A DNA stretch of 64,000 bases from assembly GCA_021014325.1 (NCBI GenBank), contig CM037461.1, forward strand, positions 6,663,501 through 6,727,500, given 5' to 3'. The DNA comes from Plazaster borealis (taxonomy: Eukaryota > Echinodermata > Asteroidea > Forcipulatida > Labidiasteridae). The translations under genes and the position numbers were made by a program. The notes below the pieces were generated by a model, which was not told the DNA's origin, made no database searches, and saw nothing but the letters and a program-made list of their open reading frames with translations. Below are positions 23,466-34,638 of the stretch, piece by piece; within the stretch, counting starts at the first letter, position 1; each line of letters opens with the position of its first letter.

Positions 23466-23963
23466 GCCAGGGCGCGGTCGATAATTGCCAGTAGCTGTCA
23501 ATCTGGCTTAGGTGGTTCACATCACGACCCGCTCGCCGGGGAAGTGTGCCATAAGTATTCATCTTCATTGTTGTAAAGTTTGGAGTTATGTTGAATAAAA
23601 GCTCTTCTCAGATGCTATAAAAACACAAAGTATGGTCTTCGTTTCCTTGTATGGTGTTCTAAAGACGACAAATGTGCGTCGCGTCGTGCCATCGCCCGTC
23701 GCGTCGTGCCGTAATACTTGTATCTCACTCGACACAGGGATAAGCTTTGTAACGGACAACGTTTTAAAAGCTTTTTGAACATCTTGAGTGCGTTAAAACT
23801 GTATTAAAAATTGGTTAGAAAAGGGGCGACGCGACGGGCGACGCGACGGACGACGCGACGGACGACGCGACGGCACGACGGCACAGGCGACGCACAGCAC
23901 GACGCGACTACATTTGTCGTATTTAAAACAATGTGTGGACCGAAAAGCTTAGCCTACGCTACA
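23466..23963 (+). repeat. Truncated 5' LTR with a nested foldback
   Basis: The stretch from CCCGCTCGCCGGGGAAG through AATAAAAGCTC to CTACA matches 25125-25288. It includes the polyadenylation signal and ends in CA. The 5' part of the LTR is missing, cut at the MITE. A foldback (23665-23920) interrupts the sequence; removing it restores alignment with the 3' LTR. Confidence 0.65.
23665..23920. mobile_element. Foldback element of CGTCGCGTCGTGCC repeats
   Basis: Inverted ends ACGACAAATGTGCGTCGC and, on the right, GCGACTACATTTGTCGT. Behind each end lie several copies of a GCGACGGAC / GTCGCGTCG motif. It sits inside the 5' LTR and is absent from the 3' LTR, so it inserted after the retroelement did. 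No clean target duplication is visible. Confidence 0.65.
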
Positions 23964-24717
23964 TTGGTGACAGCGGCGGCACAGTTTTAGCGACGAGAAT
24001 TTACAATTTCCTATTTTTCTGAGATGGCTAAGTGCACAAGGCCAAGCAATTATGGAGTCCGACTCACCACACGGCGATGATGACGGTTGCCAGAGGGGAG
24101 GCCAGACTGGCTCCCCGAACCAGCGGTCTTTCATCAAAGTCGATGCTTTGCTGTCTTTCTTTGAGTAAAGCCTGGGGAGCCTCAAGGGGCACGAGGACAG
24201 AGTGGAAATATTAGAACCCGATATTTTAGGAATTCAATGGTACAGCCCGGCTTAGCCAGACTGAGGGTTATGGGGAAGGGTTGGGGAGTGGGACCTCAGC
24301 TTCTGTTTAATTGTTTAATTAATTAGTAATAGAAGGCCGGTGAGGTCGTCGGTACCCCCTTTTGGAACCGTCGTGGTCCCGGCCCACATTTGTTTTCAGA
24401 TGTACGGCTCCACTCCGGGTCATGCTGTCCTGTGGGCGTAGGAACAACTCTTTCGACAGACGGAGCCACACCGGGGACCACCACCAGGATGGCCTCTACC
24501 ATAGCCCCCCCCCCCGCCTCTGTTCTCATTGTTTTTATTCTTGCCATTGTTGGGAAGGGATTGCTTCGTCGATGGGTTACTGGCGTTGCTGCCTGCTTTG
24601 GGGACAAGCAGGGTCCTAGGTAGACTGGCCCCTGTCTTTATCCGCAATGATAAAGAGAGGTACTTGTCTTACAGACCCAATGATTTCATTGGATACAATG
24701 ATTTCATTGGATAAACG
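23964..24717 (+). mobile_element. Interior of a miniature LTR retroelement (TRIM-like)
   Basis: Directly after the 5' LTR end comes TTGGTGACAGCGGCGG, placed and shaped like a tRNA primer-binding site. A short frame follows at about 24045-24165 (SFIKVDALLSFFE is part of it), possibly a Gag remnant. A purine-rich tract lies near 24270-24292. No RT or integrase is present and the interior is only about 750 bp, so it must depend on another element. ATTTCATTGGATA is repeated twice at 24681-24713. Confidence 0.5.
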
Positions 24718-25288
24718 TGCAGTGAAGTAAACTTTCCATATCTGCGTTATGATTGGTCCGCTCCGAAGTGACGTGTTTGTCAGCTACACCATCTGCATGA
24801 ACTTTTCGATCGTCTGATGCATGCTGCGTGCGTGTACAATGAACATAAATGTTTGTACGTAATGTACTCTATACACAATGTAATACGTGTACACGTGTGA
24901 GTCTCTGCTGTGGAATGCGAGGTTAAAGGTACATCTACGAGGATCCCTCCATTGGCTCAAGGCCGCTATCTGGCGTTATTCACGAGCCTCGAATAAGATG
25001 TTCGGGTTAGGTCCTAGGAGGGGGCAAAGTAACGGCTGTACCGATCGGCCGTTAGGGGGCGCCAGCACGGCTCCGCAGTGGCGCCTCCGCTGGCTGCCCT
25101 CTGCAGCTTGGCAATTGAGAAACCCGCTCGCCGGGGAAGCGTCCCATAATTGTTCATATTTATGTTTGTTGTAAAGTTTGGAGTTGAGTGTGTTTGAATA
25201 AAATATCTCCTCAGATGCTTAAGAAAACGGAGAAAGTGTCCTCGTCTCCTTGTAATTGTATGAACCGAAAAGCCAAGCCCACTCTTCA
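24718..25288 (+). repeat. 3' LTR (start uncertain)
   Basis: Alignment with the 5' copy is clear from about 25105 to 25288, which ends CTCTTCA. AATAAAATATC is the polyadenylation signal. The proposed start TGCAGTG at 24718 gives a TG...CA element of 571 bp, but the 5' LTR is truncated, so the start cannot be verified. Confidence 0.5.
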
Positions 25289-25359
25289 ATATTTAAAGGA
25301 GTTACGCTAATCTTTATGTTGTGTAGTGTCTCTAACTTTTGAAATGTCTCTTCAAATTC

Positions 25360-25700
25360 TGCAAATATCGGCCAAATGAAAATCACAATTCCCCAAGATG
25401 TTTACAGTTTTTCGTAAAAAGTATATATTAATGGCAATAACAGTTTACGGAGCTGGTCTTGTCTGAGTGGAACTGACCTTTGTTGTTGGCTGTCCCCCAC
25501 CAACCCGGTTATTACCACGCAGTGAAGACCGGTGTGGCAGGAGATTCTGTCCCCCGGAGATTCTGTTCCCCGAACTGTGTACAAACTTATTCTGATAGCG
25601 CCCTCTTTTGAATCATCCTCTCATGGGGGACAGAATCACCAAGGGACAGATTTCCCTATGACACTGGCTCATCACACTGTTATTGCCTAATTGTTTTATA
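25360..25700. repeat. Dispersed repeat, shared with 63.6-63.9 kb
   Basis: Blocks ATGTTTACAG, TATTAATGG, CACCAACCCGGTTATTACC, ACGCAGTGAAGACCGG and CTCATCACACTGTTAT recur in order at 63600-63915. Between them this copy has a private segment bounded by GGAGATTCTGTCCCC and its complement GGGGGACAGAATC, probably a small inserted foldback. Confidence 0.6.
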
Positions 25701-25863
25701 GCACGATTCTGTGTTGTTTCCTTTCATGAAAGGAAAAGATAGACACTATTAGCCTAGTTTCGGCTTAGCGCCACCAACCTGTTATGAAAAACAACACAAA
25801 GGCAGTACCTAAACAGACCACATAAAACTGTATTGAAAGACTTCTTCCTTTCAATGTGTTTAG

Positions 25864-26162
25864 GTCAACTGAAATGCCAAGAATTGTACGAGCGGGTACC
25901 TAACATTGTAAGTAAGCTAAAAAAGGAAATTTACGAATCAACAAAGGAATTATTTCTTAAAATTCTTGTGCCGTACGCCACCAGCTTGGCCATTTGCCAA
26001 CAGAACAAACCAGAACTTGTTTTTAACATGGGAATAATTGGGTTCAGAAATGGAAAGATAGCCCTCAATTTGTGTATAATAATGATTCCATCTTCAAGTG
26101 ATGCTAACGTTGACAATGCAGAGTACAAAGACCTTTTAAAAGTTTTCAAAGTCAAATCCTAA
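25864..26162 (+). CDS. Terminal exon of an unrecognised gene
   Basis: A splice acceptor TTTCAATGTGTTTAG ends at 25863. It is followed by a 98-codon frame to a stop at 26160-26162, with AATAAA overlapping the end. The frame contains CQELYERVPNIVSKL, then NKPELVFNMGIIGFRNGK, and ends LLKVFKVKS. It enters with two bases of a split codon, so upstream exons are required, but none is recognised nearby. I do not know the family. A decayed copy at 21889 shows the exon was duplicated with its acceptor and polyadenylation signal, so it may be an orphaned exon rather than part of a live gene. Confidence 0.5.
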
Positions 26163-26303
26163 AATAAAAAGACGGTGTTTATCAATGTGTTTCATTTTTT
26201 CTTTTCTGAACCAGACGACAAATTTAAAGACACAAATAAAATTAGTCAAATTATGAACGTTGAGTAGTTTATTGAAAAACGTTTATGAAGCGCAAGCTTG
26301 CTA

Positions 26304-26543
26304 AACTCTAGAAACTTCCGGGTCAGAATTGACCCGGATCTGGGGTCCCAGTGTGGCTTGCCTATTTCTGGGTCAGGCTGACCCGAAAACCGATTTCAAA
26401 TGGGATTTTAACTCAGATTTTGCGTCAGTTTGACCCATTTCTAGAAAAATTTTACACAGATTCCGGGTCAAACTGACCCGTAAATGGATCAGGCTCCACG
26501 GATCCCAGAATCCGGTCAATTCTGACCCGGGAGTTTTTAGGGT
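26304..26543. mobile_element. Foldback MITE with GGGTCA palindromes
   Basis: The left end CTAGAAACTTCCGGGTCAG mirrors the right end, which read inward is CCTAAAAACTCCCGGGTCAG. Inside are GGGTCAGGCTGACCC (26370-26384) and GGGTCAAACTGACCC (26465-26479), inverted half-sites 3 bp apart. Four-base-spaced pairs lie at each end (26320-26335 and about 26514-26528). The 3-bp spacing is that of estrogen-type nuclear receptor sites. Confidence 0.7.
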
Positions 26544-26795
26544 GTATCAGGAGAGGAGGAAGAAAATTCGATGGGAAACAATTCTTTCGGACAAAGTCTC
26601 TAGTCGGAGCTAATGACTAAAATCTAGTACATAAAGGCTCTAAGCCCATTTCTCATTCCTGATTTCCTAAAACACCATGGTGTACATTGCTTTAGCTTAT
26701 ACAATAAAGAAAACAGAAGTTGTACAGTTATTTCTATCGGATTTTTAATAAATTTAAACCGAGCAAGTGTCGGTCATCCCAAACCCACGGACTGG

Positions 26796-26970
26796 ACCCA
26801 AGGGATTACAATCCGAGTCAACTCTAGTTTGTAAGACATCTGCTCTAGAATGGCAAAGGTCTTGGGTTCGAATCCCACCAGAGTATTATGCCTATGTTTT
26901 TTTGTCCACATGACTCGGGAAAGTACTGATACAGTGCTTGACACACATCGGTGTAAGGGTAAAACCAATT
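26796..26970 (+). mobile_element. Second tRNA-derived SINE family, copy 1
   Basis: The head contains GTAAGACATCTGCTCTAG and a perfect B box GGTTCGAATCC (about 26865-26875). The tail ends CACATCGGTGTAAGGGTAAA. The same head and tail occur at 40825-41000. Distinct from the tRNA-Leu family. Confidence 0.65.
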
Positions 26971-27790
26971 ATAATATCCCTTATAAGGTGTTACATAAAT
27001 TTGTCTCAAAATTCAACAAATTTCAAAAACCTGTCTTATTTTTTTTTCATAAACTATAATCTAACTAATCTAATCATCTATTGTTTTAAGTGCATCACGT
27101 ACAATTATGTTTGCAAAGAGCCCTTTAATTAAAACTCTGCGCTGCAGTATGGCGGTATATAAACTTGGTCCCACGGTGGTACAGTCGCTGATTGTACCGA
27201 TACAAATTTGCGTGTAAAACTGTTTTAGCTCCTCACTAACTCTTCTAAAATGGTTTCAATAGACTCAGAAAGGTTCACTGAATCCCCAGAACCCCACAAA
27301 AAAGGCAAACACAAACCCATGTGTGCAGTGGCAGTCGGGGAAAAAATAAAACAAATGTTACCAAAATACTGCTTGTTTCCGTTATTTTCACTGCTTACCA
27401 GTCTACTTAAAGACAAGGTATCTTGTTTACTTGGCCTACCCTGGCCTACCCAACCACTTACAATAAAGATCTGGTCGTCTTGTGTCAGCCTGATGTCTCC
27501 AACCACAAAGCCAGAGTGACAGGATGATTGATTGCCTGATAATAGCAGCGACAAGATCAATGACCTTGTAGGGTGTATCGTATGTCAATGGGTATACAAT
27601 TCCCATGGGGCTTCTATAGGGCTTCGAAGTTAAAGGTTACTGTATAGGTTGATGACTCACCCCGAGCTAAATAGGCTATTACAGTGTTGTGGGCAATGTT
27701 TAATCAAGGATTATGAGAAATTTCAATTTTGTGTGACTGCACCGTTAGAGAGTAAACACAATTTGTTTACAGTGGTACAGTCACCGACTG
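26971..27790. other. No gene recognised
   Basis: Opposed open frames overlap at 27225-27560, but neither resembles a known family and both are short. Otherwise nothing is recognised. Confidence 0.4.
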
Positions 27791-27799
27791 CGCGATCCA

Positions 27800-30380
27800 A
27801 CGACGAAAAGTTTGCTTCCGTATTTAATTATCTTTACTTATCTTCATATCCCTTGCAATTAAACGCTCCCGTATTTAATAGTTTGATGACTCAAAACCAG
27901 TACAGTGAGTATGACGGTAAACTTGTCTAGCGCCCTCTTGTATTCAAAAATTCCCCTCTAGGCCGATCCGATCAAGACACGACGGGTAACAGCGGAAGAA
28001 TGAATGAAAGGTCCAAAGGTCGGAACGATACCACGCGTGCAACGGAATGGCTGTGTGTGATGTACGACCCGTATGCCACGTTCAGCGTGAATTACGTGTA
28101 ATGTTCACAGACACGGTGATCGTGCTTGTTTCACGATACCTTGACGGGCGTTTTTAAATCGGTAATTTCGTCAAGAAATGAATAAAAAACATCGAAACAA
28201 CGCTGCTTGATCTAAGTTCGAGCATAGGCTTTCATTTGATGTATCGTTTGTGTCTTTTCAGACTGTTATTCCTGAGATCGAACGATAACAAATTTCACGG
28301 GTTGATGCTATGAGAACTGTTCGGATGGAAAAAATAATAGGAAACTAGACTTGAGTTTGTTACGAACAAATACTGGGGTTTCGGTTTATTTTGAATAATA
28401 AACTTTGAATTAATTTAATAATTTGACACCTAATGACCAAACGATGACGAAAACATGTTTTTTGTACGAACTTTGTTTAACGCAACAAGATGGCACAAAG
28501 ATTGTGAATTTATGATATGTGGTTGAGGAAATGTTTTTTGTATACGAATTTCCTGTTTGGACCGGAAAAAAAATATCAAAGTGGGGTCATTTTTTTAAAA
28601 ATATAAACAAATGTGTCATTAGCTCCAAGACTTCACAAGTTGACTTTATGACATGTGGTTCATGAGATTTGGATTTTAATTGGAGCTTCCTGTTTGTACC
28701 AGAAGTTAAGGTCAAAGAGGGTCGTAAGTTACAAGATAAGTTACAAAAGTGCACAAATATTTTAACTCTTTGACTACGGTTCAGACGGTATAAATTTTAG
28801 TTAATAAACTACCACGCCAAGCTTAAATTTGTTAAGAAACTACACCGCACAGACCTTTAAATGAGTTGTGGTGGGATAATTCAATGAATTTACGTGGGGA
28901 TAAACCGCTACTAATATCCTCAAAACGCTTCCGTATTTAATTATTTGTAATTGTCTAAATAACCCTATAACGCATCCGTATTTAGTTGTATTTACTTATC
29001 TTCATATTCCAAAACGCTAATTATGTCATCGTTAGATAAAACCATAGCGAAGCAGTGATCCAAATGCATGAATGGAAGGTCCAAAGGTCGGAACGATGCC
29101 ACGCGTGGGAATGAATGGCTCTGTGATTTATGGACCGTATGCGATTTACAGCATGTGTTGCGTATAATGTACGCAGTCATGGCGATCGTGCTTGTTTCAA
29201 GATGTGTTTTAAATCGGTAATATCGTCAAGAAATGATTTTTTTTTTAAAAATCGAAACAACTACTGCTTTATCTAAGTTTGAGCACAGGCTTTCATTTGA
29301 TGTATCGTTTGTGTCTTTTAAGACTGTAATTCCTGAAATCGAACGATAACAAATTTCACTGGTTAATGCTATGAGAATTTTTCGAATGGAAAAATAATAA
29401 TAGTTAAAAAAAACTACAAATGAATTTATTACAAACAAATGCTGGGGTTTCGGCTTTAACAAGGCGAACTATTAAGAATTGAATAATGTCTTGGTGACGT
29501 AATGTTTTTTGTTAATTAATCAGTTGTGACAGTCCCGATGATGGCGATCGATTGTCCGCCAGACGTGAAAGGTCAAGTTAACGAAAATGGATCCTGTCTT
29601 TAGGGCGCTTTTATGATGAAATTACTATTATATTTGAATTTCCAGTTTGGAGTAGATGGACCGGTATAAGTTCGGGTCATGTGGGAGGATGAAATGTCAT
29701 GAATGTGGCACTGGTAAGGAGCTAAAATATGTCGTTAAATTATAAATGAAAGATAAATTACATGTGCTGTAAAAGGTACAAATAACACAGAGATTATAAC
29801 TCTTTGACAAATGGTTCAGAAGATACATTTTTTTAATAATAAACTAAAATGCTAAGGCTAAATTTAATTTCAAACTACCACACAAACCTTAACTTTACGT
29901 GGGTCAAAAAACCTTCTAATATGCCTTTAACGCTTTCATATTTAATTATTGTTCTTTGTCTTAATATCCCTTTAACGCTTCCGTATTTAATTTTCTTTTA
30001 TTATCTTCTATCCCTTGCAATTAAACGCTCCCGTATTTTCATAGTTTGAGGACTCACCACCAGTACAGTGAGTATTACGGTAAACTTGTTTAGCGCCCTT
30101 TTGTGTTTGAAAACTCCCCTCTAGGCCGATCCGATAAAGACACATGAATGAAAGGTCCAAAGGTTTGAACGATGCCACGCGTGAAACGGAATGGCTGGGT
30201 GGTGTATGGACCGTAATAGTAATGTACAGCGAGTATTACGGGCAATGTACACAGACACGGCAAAAGTGCTTGTTTCACGATACCTTGACGGGCATTTTAA
30301 ATCGGTAATATCGTCAAGAAATGAATGAAAAACACTCAAAACAACTGCTGCTTGATCTAAGTTAGAGCACAGGCTTTCAT
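27800..30380. repeat. Three-copy tandem repeat of about 1.0-1.1 kb
   Basis: Three diverged units start near 27820, 28930 and 29960. Shared landmarks are AACGCTYCCGTATTTA, CCCCTCTAGGCCGATCCGAT (units 1 and 3), GGAAGGTCCAAAGGT-type, CGATGCCACGCGTG and CAGGCTTTCATTTGA. Unit 3 is cut at 30379 by the LINE. No conserved frame. Two degenerate satellite-like cores (about 28549 and 28686) lie in unit 1. Confidence 0.75.
28549..28720. repeat. Degenerate satellite monomers, opposite orientation
   Basis: TTCCTGTTTGGACCGGAA with GTGGGGTCA, and 131 bp later CTTCCTGTTTGTACCAGAAG with AAGGTCAAAGAGGGTC, match the core of the satellites at 16.3 and 53 kb. Orientation is that of the 53 kb array. Confidence 0.55.
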
Positions 30381-32600
30381 TTGACCAGATAATATGTGGA
30401 GCTGGATACAGCGATCAAGGTGAAGTTGGGAAGCCAATGAGGTTGGGCAAGTAGCGGAGCCGCCGATTCACGTCTGTCAACGGCACATAAAAGGCGTGCA
30501 GCACGGTTTTGTAGTCGCTGGAGTTTATCCAGATTGAGTATCCGAAGAGTAGGGAGTTGCCATAATCCAGACGGGATAGAACTAGCGCACGAATTACTTT
30601 GGTGACATGATTCAAAATCGAGGTATCTGCGATTTCGCGAAATGTTGCGAAGTTGAAAGTGGATGCTGCGGTTGAGGTTGAGAACATGTTTTGACATTGA
30701 CATATTTGCATCACAATAGATTCCCAGGTTGCGAACGGACTGCGATGGTGTTATGACAGTGTCCCTTACTGTCAGAGTGACAGGAGGTAAGTTTCGAAGC
30801 GTGTGTGTTGAAGCGGCTTTAAGAAATTCAGTTTGTGTGTCGTTCAGTTTGAGCATATTTTGGGTCATCCATAGCTTCACATCTGGGATGCACGAAGACA
30901 AATTGTTAAGTGCAGATTGCATCGATTCAGGATCCTTGGGGTTGAATGTGGAATAAATGTTAGTGTCGTCAGAATATATTGAAACGAAGACCGTGTTTGC
31001 GAATTATTTCACCGATCGGCTTTATATAGATGGTGAATAGCAATGGACCTAAAACAGAACCTTGTGGTACCCCGCAGTCAATTGATTTTGTGTGTGAAAA
31101 CTCGCCATCAATACACATACTGCATTTCCTATTGTAGAGGTAGCTACAAAACCATCTCAGTCCTTTCCTTGTCAGGCCAATGGACTCACTGAGCATCCGT
31201 AGAAGGATTCGGTGTTCCACAGTGTCGAAGGCGGCACCTAAATCAAGAAGAACTAGGAACACACCTTTGTTGTCACCGATTGGCATTATGTCATTTTTGA
31301 TTGAAAGCAGTGCAGTTTCCGTGCTGTGTCCGGATCTGGAAGCGGATTGGTGAGATTCCCAAAGATTATGAGCATCCATATTTGCTGTAATGCGGGAAAC
31401 TATTACTTGTTCAACGACTTTCGAAATGAAAGGTAAGTTCAACACTGGACGGCAGTTGGCAAGTTCATTGATGTAGGACGACGGCTTTTTAAGAATCGAG
31501 GTGACAAATTATTGCGTGTTTAAGTGAGTCCGGAAAAATGCCTCTAGAAATCGAAGCATTGACAATGTGGGTGATAATCAGGAGAAATGAATTGGCAGCA
31601 GACTTTAATAACTATGTTGGAATGAGGTCAAGACTTCACGTCTTTTGGTTGAAGAGCTGATGATTTGACGAATCTCATCGTGGGATGCAATCTCAAAGTC
31701 CAGAGCAGGTATCAGGATCGGCACTGCGTAAGATTGGATCAATCTCACGCTCAAGGTAGCTGCGAATTTTGGATATCTTGTCGATGAAGAAATTGACGAA
31801 GTCATTTGCTAATGATTGACATGAATCGGACAGGGGCGGGGTTCAGTATTCGTGTTGAATAGTGTCCCAACTGTTTGAAAAATGCTGTTTGTGGTCAGCA
31901 TTTTTCAGTTGATTAGCAAAATAGGTTCGTTTTGCAGTTCCAATGAGGCAATTGACTTACTTGTGCTGATTCAAAAAAAAGGGCGAAGTGCGATTCTAGG
32001 CGACTTTTTCGCAACATCCTTTCATATCGACGTCGCATTTTCCTGGCAGCATGAATATTAGCGTTGTACCATGGCTGACGCAATCTGACTTAACGGCGAC
32101 GAGTCTGACGGGGCCATGCCGATCGAGCACTTCTTCGACCGTGTTGAATTCGGAGACTAAATCACGCAGGTTTGGATACGTCGAAGCATGGTTGTATGTC
32201 ACTGGCAAAATCCGTGGTTAACAAGGGCAGATCGATAGACCGGAAGTTCCGCAAAGTGCTAACAATATCAAGATACGTCGGCTTTGAGGTTCGGAGATTG
32301 CAACAAACAACGTGATGGTCTGATAACGAGTTATCATAAACAACACAGGACTGAACGAGTTCGTCGTCCTCACGACTAAGGACCAGGTCTAGAATGTGCG
32401 TTGGACTCGTCGCAAGTTGCTTGAAGCCGAACGCCAACACCGACGACATGAATTGAGATACATCGGACCGCGACGGCACATCAATGTGTAGAATAAAGTC
32501 ACCTGCGATCAGAATCTTGTGCGAATTAAGGCAGTTGTCTGCTATACAACTATGCGGTAAGCCGGGTAAAAGTGTAGGACTACATAACGTGGCAAGGTTG
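30379..32600 (-). mobile_element. Non-LTR retrotransposon remnant (CR1/L2-like)
   Basis: Minus-strand order: C-terminal endonuclease domain near 32500-32280 (GDFILH, where the family has GDFNxH; then HILDLVLSRED and SDHHVV), a linker, then reverse transcriptase 31445-30970 (NLPFISKVVEQ, AAFDTVEH, PQGSVLGPLLF). A small insertion shifts the frame immediately before the catalytic box, which reads YSDD near 30975. The C-terminal part runs 30950-30379. Several frameshifts, no intact ORF, 5' end missing. It interrupts the third copy of the 1 kb tandem repeat. Confidence 0.85.
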
Positions 32601-33110
32601 AAAAAAACTCTCAGGCTGGAAATGTCCTTAGAATCTTTTAAATGGATAACTAAGCTTACATGTGTAGTATCTGAAACTGCAGCACAAGGACACACCATGT
32701 ACTTTGCATAACACAAAATGTATAGATTATTGCCATGGCCTTTTAGCATAAATAACAAAGTATACAATAATAAGTACCTTATTAATTCCGTATTGGATTA
32801 AACACTTAAAACGTGAATTTAATGAATATTAAAGCTCCCAACCATCATAAATTAATGAGTGAGGTTAAAACCCTAATTTGCACTTAGCTGCTTAAAATAT
32901 AAATGACTTCACTCTATAGGGTGATTGTAAACAGCATATAGCGCCTACTAGTAGATCAAAACTAGCAGCAAGTCCATGAATGATGCAAGGCTACGCTGTA
33001 CTGAAATGCTTGAAAAGATCGACAAAGTGCTTCATTGAGGCATAACAGGAAAATTGGTCCTCGCTGTGGCCACAGTACATGCTTGATACTTCACCAGATG
33101 GGTGAGGCTG
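32601..33110. other. No gene recognised; upstream of lectin 2
   Basis: AT-rich. It lacks the CRE block found upstream of lectins 1, 3 and 4. Confidence 0.5.
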
Positions 33111-33114
33111 TATC

Positions 33115-33121
33115 TATATAA
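33115..33121 (+). promoter_or_regulatory. TATA box of lectin 2
   Basis: TATATAA lies 83 bp before the chosen start codon. Transcription starting about 30 bp downstream would leave the alternative ATG at 33150 almost without a leader, which supports 33198 as the start. Confidence 0.5.
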
Positions 33122-33197
33122 CTGACATCGAGATAAAGATCAACACCAAGTGAAGATAACTTTATTACAACTGACGGCTTTCAGATTAACCTTCATC

Positions 33198-34175
33198 ATG
33201 AAAACCTTCATGGCTTTTATCGTGGTTATTTTCGTTGTGGACAGTTGCAAAAGTGAGTGCACAACAGGTTCATTCTTCAACAAGGCCCGCAACCGTGCGT
33301 TGGTGAATCATGTGTTTAAATGGAAGAATGTATCTTCTCCTGTGATCTGTGGACGAGCCTGCTTTATGGAACCACAGTGTGTATCATTCAACTATCACAT
33401 CATGAGACTTATTTGCGAGTTGAATAATGCCAGCAGAGCTCACAGCCCTGATGACTTCGTTAAGCTGCAGGGAAGTGAGTACTATGATGACAATGTGAAC
33501 AACCCCTCGTTTTCAACACCCAGCACGGAAAGTTACAGCAGTTGTCTGATGTTCCATCAAGCTGGTTACCGTGATAATGGCATATACACCATCTTTCCTA
33601 CACGTCCGACTGATGGGTTACAGGTTTACTGTGATATGGAGACAGATGGAGGAGGCTGGATCGTGTTCCAGAGAAGACAAGATGGCTCTGTTGACTTTTA
33701 CAATACCTGGGCTGATTACCAATCTGGGTTTGGTGAGCTACAAAATGAGTTCTGGTTGGGGAATGATATCCTGCGTGACATAACTGGATCAGGACAATGG
33801 CAACTCAGAGTAGATATGGAAGATTGGGAATCCAACAAAGCTTGGGCTTCTTACGGTGAGTTTAATGTTACAGGTGACAAGTACACCCTCCGTGTCGGCT
33901 CATATGATGCTCAGAGTACAGCAGGTGATTCAATGGCACGTGATAATGGGCATCCATTCACAACCAAGGACCAGGACAATGATGGATGGGATGATCATTG
34001 TGCTGAGTCCTATAATGGTGCATGGTGGTATAGTCAATGCCATGATGCTAATCTGAATGGTGAATACTACCAACAGGCAGATGTGTCGTTTGGACAGGGC
34101 ATACAATGGAAAGGCTGGAAAGGTTATTATTACTCCCTCAAGAAATGCAGCATGAAAGTACGGCAAGTAATATAA
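33198..34175 (+). CDS. Secreted PAN/apple-like plus fibrinogen-domain lectin, copy 2 (intact)
   Basis: Single-exon, 325 residues. A signal peptide ending DSCKS is followed by a PAN/apple-like domain (NRALVNHV, CGRAC, CVSFNY) and the FBG domain with GGGW, KDQDNDG and AWWYSQCHDANLNG. The loop after the calcium site is GWDDHC, one residue shorter than in copy 1. I prefer the ATG at 33198 over 33150: the CTTCATCATG context parallels TTTATCATG of the other copies and gives a signal peptide of the same length. The promoter is unrelated to those of the others. From 20346 and 33599 on, the two genes share over 100 identical bases in the N-terminal half of the FBG domain. Confidence 0.9.
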   Translation: MKTFMAFIVVIFVVDSCKSECTTGSFFNKARNRALVNHVFKWKNVSSPVICGRACFMEPQCVSFNYHIMRLICELNNASRAHSPDDFVKLQGSEYYDDNVNNPSFSTPSTESYSSCLMFHQAGYRDNGIYTIFPTRPTDGLQVYCDMETDGGGWIVFQRRQDGSVDFYNTWADYQSGFGELQNEFWLGNDILRDITGSGQWQLRVDMEDWESNKAWASYGEFNVTGDKYTLRVGSYDAQSTAGDSMARDNGHPFTTKDQDNDGWDDHCAESYNGAWWYSQCHDANLNGEYYQQADVSFGQGIQWKGWKGYYYSLKKCSMKVRQVI

Positions 34176-34435
34176 ACTCAAACTTAACCAAGAGTTAGAA
34201 CATTAAAACTGGGAGGATATTTTCACAGAAGAAATTAACCTTGAAAATCAAAGTCGTACTAAACTTTTTTCAACTCAGATCCTGAATTTGAACGCAAAGG
34301 TCACTTTGCAGTGCCATACTAGACATTTTCATGTGGGTGTGGGCAAATAGGGGCAAATCATCAATTTGAAGAGGAATGTGTCGGCGTATTTGCCTCTTTG
34401 CAGGGGGAAATTTTGGACAATCTGTAAAACAATGA

Positions 34436-34548
34436 TGCATTGGATAATCATGCTAATTTTGATATAAACTCCAACCCTTACCAATGGTTTGAACAAGAAT
34501 TGATTGACTTATTGAACTGGAAAGGTTGTTTTCACTGAAGTAGGAAAT
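34436..34548 (+). pseudogene. Lectin FBG-domain fragment c
   Basis: Paralog of the better-preserved fragment d at 46985. It reads AACTCCAACCCTTACCAATG with TTGAACTGGAAAGG and TGTTTTCAC. It covers only the end of the FBG domain. Confidence 0.6.
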
Positions 34549-34638
34549 ACCCCAGGAAAATGCAAGTCTTATGAATTGATATCAACCGAGACTCTCCCTA
34601 TGAACACAGAGAATAACAACACAGCAGGGGTAGGCTTT

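Noticed and set aside
27225..27560. 111-codon ORF on the minus strand and 89-codon ORF on the plus strand
   Set aside because: Opposed overlapping frames of modest length without any motif; not enough to call a gene.
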